From Parabacteroides faecis (GTDB taxonomy: Bacteria; Bacteroidota; Bacteroidia; Bacteroidales; Tannerellaceae), in the NCBI RefSeq assembly GCF_014647375.1, contig NZ_BMPB01000001.1, positions 310,001-374,000 of the forward strand: DNA of 64,000 nt, read 5' to 3'. This document shows positions 54,294-64,000 of this stretch, in pieces. The translations under genes and the position numbers were made by a program. The first letter of the stretch is position 1; each line of letters begins with the position of its first letter. The notes beneath the pieces were generated by a model. The model made no database searches. It was not told the origin of the DNA and saw only the letters and a program-made list of their open reading frames with translations.

Positions 54294-55509
54294 GATACCC
54301 GATAATTGGATGTGGTGCAAATTGGAAGATTTGTGCAGTATAAAAGGTGGCAAAAGAATTCCCAAAGGTAAAGGCTTTTCTAATCAATGTACTGAACATA
54401 TTTATCTTCGTGTTACCAACATGAAGAACAGAACTATTTCTCTCGATGATTTGAAATATATTGAAGAAGATGTGTTTCAAGAAATAAAAAACTACACTAT
54501 TTCTTCAAATGACTTGTATCTTACTATAGCAGGTACTATCGGTGACGTTGGGGAAATCCCCCAAGAGGTTAGTGGTATGAGTTTAACGGAAAATGCAGCT
54601 AAATTGACCGATATTGGTTGTAATAGATTGTATCTGATGTATGCTTTATTATCAACAAATTCACAAGAGCATTTTAGCTCCAAGTTTCATCAAGTAGCTC
54701 AACCAAAGTTGTCAATAGAAACTGCGTCATCTACATTGTTGCCACTTCCACCACTTGCAGAACAACTGCGTATAGTTGGCGAGATTGAAAAATGGTATAA
54801 GTTGATTGACAACCTTGAATCAAATGCCACCGAATTGCAAACGGTTATAGCCCAAACCAAAAGCAAAGTTCTCGATTTGGCTATTCACGGTAAACTCGTC
54901 CTGCAAGACCCTGCGGACGAACCCGCCATTGAATTGCTTAAACGTATAAATCCCGACTTCACACCTTGTGATAACGGGCATTATCCGTTTGATGTACCGA
55001 GCGGGTGGATTTTTGCCCAAGGGAAATGTATTTTTACTTCGATGCGCAGCACAAAACCAAAGGGAGATACATTCTTATATGCAGATATTGACAGTATTGA
55101 CAACCATCTGAATATAGTACGTCCGAAATCAATAAGTGTTTCTTTAGCTCCAAGTCGAGCAAGTCGACACACTGAAAATGGTGATGTTCTGTTTTCTATG
55201 GTTCGTCCTTATTTGCGCAACATCGCAATGATAGAATGTGATGAATGTATTGCTTCAACAGGGTTTTATGTGTGTCATTCCAATGGCTCTATATTGCCAA
55301 AGTACTGTCTGAATATGATGCTTTCTGACTATGTAGTAAGCGGATTGAACCATTTTATGAAAGGGGATAATTCTCCGTCTATCAACAAGTCAAATTTGGA
55401 TGATTTCCCGTTTCCTATTTCCCCTCTTGCCGAGCAACAACGCATTGTAGCCAAGATTGAAGAAACATTCTCTATTCTTGACGGTATTCAAAATTCCTTA
55501 GAAGCATAA
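54264..55509 (+). pseudogene. hsdS: Silent hsdS cassette with two target-recognition domains
   Basis: Open frame without the conserved HsdS N-terminus (MDTKKLRQKILDLAIRGKL of the expressed copy) and without a promoter. It starts inside IR1 at TPHYGNVPFEIPDNW and carries a first recognition domain that differs from the expressed one. The conserved middle is LPPLAEQLRIVGEIEKWYK and VLDLAIHGKLVLQDPADEPA. A second recognition domain follows, from GHYPFDVPSGW to the C-terminal PLAEQQRIVAKIEETFSILD. It is a donor for the shufflon. The frame is intact, so it is a storage copy rather than decayed DNA. Confidence 0.85.
54964..54984 (+). repeat. Inversion repeat IR3, left arm
   Basis: 21 bases identical in inverted orientation to 57486-57506, within a longer stretch of imperfect homology covering the conserved central region of hsdS (about 54870-54984). 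It allows exchange of the second recognition domain only. Confidence 0.7.
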
Positions 55510-55534
55510 GCGAGAACGCTTCTAAGGAATGGTG

Positions 55535-56338
55535 CTACCAATTTACTACCTTATCCACAATCTTTTGTTGTTCGCTGGCGGTGCGGCGAAGATAGATGCG
55601 AGTGGTTTCTATGCTCTCGTGCCCCATGAGGTCGGCAAGCAAAGCAAGGTCGTTGAAACGGTCGAGAAAGTTCTTGGCAAAGCGGTGGCGGAAAGAATGT
55701 GGATAGACCACATCACGATTCAGACCGTACTTTTCAGCGAAATGCTTTAGTTGTTGCGCAATGCCACGAGTGGTAATTTGCTTGCCGAAACGGTTCAAGA
55801 AGATATATCCCGATGTCAACCCCATGCCGTTCAGCCACTTTTCGGCTTCGGTGCGCAGGTTTTTCGGGATATACAGACGGCGGATTTTTCCGCCTTTACT
55901 GTACATATCTAAGTAACCGACTTTCACGTGCTCTGCTTTGATTTGGAGCAGTTCACTGACACGCGCCCCGGTTGCAGCCATAAACCATACAATGAAATAC
56001 CATTCATCATAGCCGTCTGCCTTTAGCTTCGCTTTGAAGAACTTGTAATCCGCATCGCTGATTACATTCTCCAAGAAATTCTTTTGCTGTACCTTTACGA
56101 ATTTCAGTTTTAGCTTGTCCTGCTTCGTAAACTCCAAGAACTTGTTGATACCTTGTAACCGTAGATTTACAGTTTGAGGGCTGAAGTTTTCCACCAAGTA
56201 ACCCTTATAGGCTAAAAGGTTCTTCTTGTTGACTTCCTTGTAATGTTCAAGGAAATAGTTTACCGTCCACACATACGATGTAACGGTATTTTTAGCCAAG
56301 TTGGTTTTGGCTAAATGTCGTTTGAATTTTACTACCAT
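55535..56338 (-). CDS. Tyrosine recombinase, probable hsdS invertase
   Basis: 267 aa XerC/D-like recombinase without an arm-binding domain. All catalytic residues are visible: Arg126 in TGARVSELL, Lys148, His214-x-x-Arg217 in PHSFRHRF, His240 in LMGHESIETT and Tyr249. The core-binding domain occupies 1-85. It is enclosed between the two silent hsdS units and inside the IR1 interval, so it would flip itself together with the cassettes. Location and type match recombinases that shuffle Type I specificity genes in Bacteroidales; that it acts here is inferred. Confidence 0.85.
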   Translation of the reverse strand: MVVKFKRHLAKTNLAKNTVTSYVWTVNYFLEHYKEVNKKNLLAYKGYLVENFSPQTVNLRLQGINKFLEFTKQDKLKLKFVKVQQKNFLENVISDADYKFFKAKLKADGYDEWYFIVWFMAATGARVSELLQIKAEHVKVGYLDMYSKGGKIRRLYIPKNLRTEAEKWLNGMGLTSGYIFLNRFGKQITTRGIAQQLKHFAEKYGLNRDVVYPHSFRHRFAKNFLDRFNDLALLADLMGHESIETTRIYLRRTASEQQKIVDKVVNW

Positions 56339-56386
56339 ATTCTTCTTGTTTATTGGTGAATACGGCAGTAATATATGTGCATCTAT

Positions 56387-56419
56387 CGGGCATTATGAGA
56401 ACTTGCCCGATGGGTGGTG
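56387..56419 (+). repeat. Inversion repeat IR2, left arm
   Basis: 33 bases matching 57463-57495 in inverted orientation with one mismatch (22 identical, one change, 10 identical). It encodes the GHYENLP-GWC boundary at the start of the second recognition domain. Confidence 0.85.
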
Positions 56420-56933
56420 CTGTGTTCCTATTAAAGAAGCATTTACTATCAATCCAAGGAATAAAGTCGATGATGAAAACATTGATGCGGGTTTCGTTCC
56501 TATGGCAATGATTTCAGAAGGTTATTCTAATGATTTTATTTATGAAACGAGACCTTGGTGCAAAATAAAATCAGGTTTCACTCACTTTGCAAATGGAGAT
56601 ATTGCAGTAGCTAAAATATCTCCTTGTCTTGAGAACAGAAAATCAATGATATTAAAAGGTTTGCCAAATGAAATAGGTGCTGGTACGACCGAACTACACG
56701 TATTTAGGTCGCAATGTATTGACGCTCATTTCGGACTATGTTTCTTTAAGTCGGATTACTTTATTAATCAGTGTGTAGGCACATTCAATGGCGTAGTAGG
56801 TCAACAACGAGTAAGTAAAGCAATTATCGAAAATATCAACATTGGCATACCACCTCTTGCCGAGCAAGAACGCATAGCAAACAAAATACATTTATTGTTT
56901 GCTACGCTTGATAAAATAACGGAGGAGTTATAG
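56388..56933 (+). pseudogene. hsdS: Silent hsdS cassette with one target-recognition domain
   Basis: A partial hsdS that begins at IR2 (GHYENLPDGWCCVPIKEAF). It holds only a second recognition domain, different from both others, and the conserved end GIPPLAEQERIANKIHLLFATLDKITEEL. There is no promoter and no first domain. Upstream open frame back to 56301 is antisense to the invertase start and not part of it. Its stop codon overlaps head-on with the stop of the expressed hsdS (56928-56933). Confidence 0.83.
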
Positions 56934-58394
56934 CTCTTCCGTTATTCTATCAAGAATCTTGCTAAGGTACTCAATCTTTTCAACCATTCTTAACTGTTCC
57001 TTATAAGGAGGTAATGGTATCTTTATGGACAGATACTTGTCTAATATTAAATTGTGTAATCCAGTAGTTTGTGTTTGCATTTGTTTCATGTCCCCTTGGT
57101 TATAGTTTTGCAACAGCAAGTAATATAGATACTTGTAATGCAAGATTTCAGGATATTCAATTCGCAAAGACATTGTAAAATTGCTGAATGAATAGACGTT
57201 ATCTTTTCCCTCATAAAGGATTGCTCTGCCAACGGGATTTTTCTCGCTTCCACCTGATTTTTCCACAATTAAATCTCCATTACGCAAATTACGTTTCTCA
57301 AAAGACCTTTGTTCAACGTCTATGAATTCAATCTTAGTGTAATCCAATTTGAAGTCCTTTGTAAAATTGGCATTTCGGATAACACCTACATTTATGAATG
57401 GTGGTTTCTTGCCTTTCCATAAACCATTAGTACTTGAGCACATTTCATTTATAGAAGTACAACACCACCCATTGGGCAAGTTCTCATAATGCCCGTTATC
57501 ACAAGGTATGAAGTCGGGATTTATGCGTTTGAGCAATTCGATAGCTGGCTCGTCCGTAGGGTCTTGCGAGACGAGTTTACCGTGAATGGCAAGGTCAAGG
57601 ATTTTACTTTTGGCTTGGGCAATAAGGTTGTGAAGATGTACAGCATCTTTTTCAATCGCATCAACAAATTCAAACCATTTATCAACTTCTTGAATGATTT
57701 TTAATTGCTCTGCCAGTGGGGGTATAGGTATGTAAAAATTCTTTAGAACATCAAACGGTGGAATGTTTTTGATAGCAGTTCCTTTACTTTCTTTATATGC
57801 TTCTTCCTTTAGGATATAATCAAAGTAAAGCAAATAAAATCGTTCAATACTTCGATTGAATAACCTTATTAGCATTAGAGCTTGATTGATAATTCCTTCA
57901 TCAGGATTCTCCGAAAGAACTAAGGATTCACCAATCGTACCAGCACAACTTACTATTATATCATACGGTTGAACTGCAAAGCCAATGAGTGACTGATATT
58001 TTTCTTCCGTTATATAATAAGTTCCTAAATGCTCATCTTTCTGAATAGCATTTTTTTGTTCATATACCTTGTATGTTTTATCGCCTTTAGGAACAAACAT
58101 AGCTTTAGTTAAGCTACTTCCAAAAGGTCCTTTTTTGTAAAAGGCTAAATCGTCCAACTTGCACCACACCCACGAACTCGGCACTTCAAACGGCACGTTC
58201 CCATAATGGGGCGTATCGGTAGTTTTAGATGATTTCTTGCTTCGTTTAATCTTGCCCTCTTTGATGAGTTGTTCTTTCTCCGCTTTGATGCGTTCAAGCA
58301 ATACGGAAGCCGGCTCGTCCGCAGGGTTTTGCGGTACAAGCTTTCCACGAATGGCAAGGTCGAGTATTTTTTGACGTAATTTTTTGGTGTCCAT
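56928..58394 (-). CDS. hsdS: Type I restriction-modification specificity subunit
   Basis: 488 aa, the expressed copy. HsdS recognises the split DNA target for both methylation and cutting. Order: N-terminal conserved helix (MDTKKLRQKILDLAIRGKLV), linker, first recognition domain from PHYGNVPFEVPSSW (about 67) to IPIPPLAEQLKIIQEVDKWF. The central conserved region IAQAKSKILDLAIHGKLV follows. The second domain runs from GHYENLPNGWCC to IPLPPYKEQLRMVEKIEYLS, with a DRITEEL end. It follows the DUF1016 gene by 34 bases, after a hairpin. IR1, IR2 and IR3 right arms lie exactly at its domain boundaries. Confidence 0.92.
   Translation of the reverse strand: MDTKKLRQKILDLAIRGKLVPQNPADEPASVLLERIKAEKEQLIKEGKIKRSKKSSKTTDTPHYGNVPFEVPSSWVWCKLDDLAFYKKGPFGSSLTKAMFVPKGDKTYKVYEQKNAIQKDEHLGTYYITEEKYQSLIGFAVQPYDIIVSCAGTIGESLVLSENPDEGIINQALMLIRLFNRSIERFYLLYFDYILKEEAYKESKGTAIKNIPPFDVLKNFYIPIPPLAEQLKIIQEVDKWFEFVDAIEKDAVHLHNLIAQAKSKILDLAIHGKLVSQDPTDEPAIELLKRINPDFIPCDNGHYENLPNGWCCTSINEMCSSTNGLWKGKKPPFINVGVIRNANFTKDFKLDYTKIEFIDVEQRSFEKRNLRNGDLIVEKSGGSEKNPVGRAILYEGKDNVYSFSNFTMSLRIEYPEILHYKYLYYLLLQNYNQGDMKQMQTQTTGLHNLILDKYLSIKIPLPPYKEQLRMVEKIEYLSKILDRITEEL
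57463..57495 (-). repeat. Inversion repeat IR2, right arm
   Basis: Counterpart of 56387-56419 inside the expressed hsdS at the start of the second recognition domain. Confidence 0.85.
57486..57506 (-). repeat. Inversion repeat IR3, right arm
   Basis: Counterpart of 54964-54984; overlaps IR2 by 10 bases, so one site in the expressed gene serves both donors. Confidence 0.7.
58186..58216 (-). repeat. Inversion repeat IR1, right arm
   Basis: Counterpart of 54263-54293 inside the expressed hsdS, at the start of the first recognition domain. Confidence 0.85.
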
Positions 58395-58403
58395 TTGATT
58401 TCG

Positions 58404-58437
58404 TTTTTAAAATATGTGAGACAGCGTCTCACATATT
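58404..58437 (-). terminator. Hairpin between DUF1016 and hsdS
   Basis: AATATGTGAGAC (58411-58422) and GTCTCACATATT (58426-58437) form a perfect 12-bp stem with a three-base loop. On the minus strand it includes the DUF1016 stop codon and is followed by TTTAAAAACG. It may lower expression of hsdS relative to hsdR and hsdM, or protect the mRNA. Confidence 0.55.
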
Positions 58438-59562
58438 GCTATCTTCGTTCCCAAACTGTAATTTCAAAATAGCAGTTTGGCGGCTTATTTCTTCTTGCAG
58501 TTCTTGTGCTGAGGGAAGAATCAGTTTGTATTTAGTAGCGAAGAGCTGTTCGTTTCCTTTTAACACAGAATAGCGTGCGATATTCTCATCCGTTTCAGAA
58601 CAAAGCACAATTCCAATAGTAGGATTATCATCCGCGCCACGCCGAAGTTCATCATACATCTTCACATACATATCCATCTGGCCTACATCCTGATAGGATA
58701 CCTTATTTAATTTGAGGTCAATTAAGACAAAGCATTTGAGTAAATAATTATAGAACACCAAGTCTACATAGTAATCCTCTTGCGGAGTACGAATTAATTG
58801 TTGACGAGCCACCAGCGCGAAGCCTTTTCCCATTTCAAGTAAGAAATGCTCCATGTTGTCAATGATAGCCTGTTCAAGTTTTCGCTCTGTATAACCGGAA
58901 TTACCGGGAAGCCCAAGAAATTCAAGAACAGTAGGATTTTTGATAAACTCAAATTTATCATGTTGATAAAATGACGTTTTAAGCATCATCTCGTGCTTTA
59001 CATCGTCAGAAAGCTGCGACAGCATCATACGCTCATAGTATTGTGTGTTTATGTTGCGATTGAGTGTACGAAAACTCCACATTTCCTTAGCAGCCTCACG
59101 CATATACCAATCGCGTGCTTTCTTGTCAGAGACTCTCATCAGGCGTTCGTAATGCGACCACGAAAGTAATTCAAGATGATTGTCGATTTGGGCAGACGGT
59201 GTCTGCCGATTTTCCATGTCTGATTGGGCAGACACCGTCTGCCCAATTGTAAATCCTTGAAATTCGAGATAGAAACGCCTAAAGCTTTTGCAATTAGTTT
59301 CTGAATAGCCACGACCAAATTCTTCTGTAAGAATCCTTGAAGCAATAGCTATTACACGTTTCCCATATTCTGCACGAGCCTCACCGTGTTGTTCTTCTTC
59401 CACGATGCGGCGACCTAAATTCCAATTTGTATTGACCTGAGTATAGTTGATGGCAGCATACGCCTTTCGTAAATTTGAAAGTACAATATTTCGCAATTCA
59501 TCCGCAAAGCGAATTTCTGATGGCGTAAGCTGTTCTTCCTTTTTTTGTATTTTTTTCTCCAT
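58429..59562 (-). CDS. DUF1016/YhcG-family PDDEXK nuclease-like protein
   Basis: 377 aa from ATG at 59562; the longer frame upstream lies in hsdM. N-terminal winged-helix region (ELRNIVLSNLRKAYAAINYTQVNTNWNLGRRIVEEEQHG). C-terminal PDDEXK fold with VDLVFYNYLLKCFVLIDLKL (Asp, then DxK) and IGIVLCSETDE. Such genes often sit inside Bacteroidales Type I systems; their job there is not known. Residues about 107-126 (GQTVSAQSDMENRQTPSAQI) come from a palindromic insertion. It starts 4 bases after hsdM. Confidence 0.85.
   Translation of the reverse strand: MEKKIQKKEEQLTPSEIRFADELRNIVLSNLRKAYAAINYTQVNTNWNLGRRIVEEEQHGEARAEYGKRVIAIASRILTEEFGRGYSETNCKSFRRFYLEFQGFTIGQTVSAQSDMENRQTPSAQIDNHLELLSWSHYERLMRVSDKKARDWYMREAAKEMWSFRTLNRNINTQYYERMMLSQLSDDVKHEMMLKTSFYQHDKFEFIKNPTVLEFLGLPGNSGYTERKLEQAIIDNMEHFLLEMGKGFALVARQQLIRTPQEDYYVDLVFYNYLLKCFVLIDLKLNKVSYQDVGQMDMYVKMYDELRRGADDNPTIGIVLCSETDENIARYSVLKGNEQLFATKYKLILPSAQELQEEISRQTAILKLQFGNEDSNM
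59188..59246. repeat. Palindromic insertion within the DUF1016 coding region
   Basis: Two 20-base arms (59188-59207 and 59227-59246) are perfect inverted copies of each other. Each also contains its own palindrome GGCAGAC-N3-GTCTGCC. They stay in frame and encode QTVSAQ and QTPSAQ. Confidence 0.75.
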
Positions 59563-59566
59563 AATA

Positions 59567-63722
<4,156 letters not shown>

Positions 63723-63773
63723 AGCTTCTATATAATGCCGATAATGCAATATTATCGGAAGTTTCTATTAAAG

Positions 63774-63836
63774 CGAAAACTCCTCCGCTATCCCTGCGAG
63801 GCTGACCAAAGCCTATAAGACAGCGAAGGAGTTTCG
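63774..63836. repeat. Hairpin in the hsdR leader
   Basis: CGAAAACTCCTCCGCT at 63774 onward and AGCGAAGGAGTTTCG ending at 63836 pair with few mismatches; an inner AGGCT/AGCCT stem adds a second level. It lies between the likely promoter and the hsdR start, so it is part of the leader mRNA and could control hsdR expression. Confidence 0.55.
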
Positions 63837-63886
63837 TATGTTGTTTTAATTGTTTTCTCAGGTCATTAGCAGTCCGATAATGAGTG

Positions 63887-63894
63887 CAAAGGTA
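63887..63894 (-). promoter_or_regulatory. -7 element for the hsdR operon
   Basis: TACCTTTG on the minus strand, exact consensus, about 165 bases upstream of the hsdR start. No TTG is found at the usual -33 distance. The remaining bases to the window end contain no recognisable gene. Confidence 0.45.
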
Positions 63895-64000
63895 GCAATT
63901 TTTATCGGTTTCCCCTTGTTTATTTGGACAAAAAGTATAAGAGAAAGTATATATGTGCAACCCATGCTCACAAGGTGTCGCTTATTTGGAATTATCCGAC

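Noticed and set aside
56301-56387. Coding start of the silent hsdS unit at 56301
   Set aside because: HsdS similarity begins only at IR2; the earlier part is antisense to the first codons of the recombinase and its leader.

Overview
The window looks like chromosome from a gut Bacteroidales, most likely Parabacteroides (Tannerellaceae). Supporting signs are two SusC/SusD pairs, a FrdCAB-type fumarate reductase, a GT117/DUF2723 protein, IntDOT-like tyrosine recombinase features and many promoters of the Bacteroidetes type (TTG, about 20 bases, TAnnTTTG). No rRNA, tRNA, CRISPR array or prophage was recognised.

Layout. 0-3 kb: arsenate reductase, a Tat-exported Gfo/Idh/MocA oxidoreductase and a flavodoxin-fold oxidoreductase. 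3.4-8.4 kb: a SusC/SusD_2 pair without enzymes. 8.5-10.7 kb: glycyl-tRNA synthetase and a lipoprotein FKBP. 11.0-22.6 kb (minus strand): an alpha-galactoside-type polysaccharide utilisation locus made of three clan GH-D glycosidases around one SusC/SusD pair. 23.0-28.0 kb: a LytTR regulator with a LiaF-like membrane protein, an RclC/DUF417 protein, a radical SAM enzyme and an AraC regulator. 28.4-31.9 kb: frdCAB. 32.1-35.4 kb: PAP2 phosphatase and heparinase II/III-like protein. 35.4-36.4 kb: a gene-poor, repeat-rich gap. 36.5-45.2 kb: a plus-strand housekeeping run (nitroreductase-like, lipoprotein, serine acetyltransferase, 23S rRNA methyltransferase-like, DPP IV-like, PurD, two membrane proteins). 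45.3-51.4 kb: a minus-strand operon (GT117, polysaccharide deacetylase, QueG, S37-like peptidase). 51.7-63.8 kb: an accessory island with a decayed DUF4143 gene, a tyrosine recombinase, a frameshifted companion and a Type I restriction-modification system.

Two systems stand out. First, four near-identical copies of a short element (about 10.76-10.91, 22.77-22.92, 24.71-24.86 and 28.02-28.16 kb) each carry, on the minus strand, a consensus promoter, a conserved body of about 110 nt with a GUGA-capped hairpin and a Rho-independent terminator. They read as a paralogous small-RNA family. Two copies bracket the alpha-galactoside locus, and the conserved 5' part is antisense to ATGAAAAA-type start regions, matching the start of susD at 15239 over 11 bases. 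From memory this resembles the FopS family of Bacteroides thetaiotaomicron sRNAs that repress SusC-type genes; I could not compare sequences.

Second, the Type I system is a DNA-inversion shufflon. The expressed hsdS faces two promoterless partial hsdS units in opposite orientation, with a dedicated tyrosine recombinase between them. Three sets of inverted repeats sit at the conserved boundaries of the target-recognition domains, so inversion could yield up to six HsdS forms.

Other structures worth noting are a palindromic 22-bp tandem array plus a terminator between susD and the last gene of the alpha-galactoside locus, palindromic operator candidates at three promoters, and several REP-like inverted repeats.
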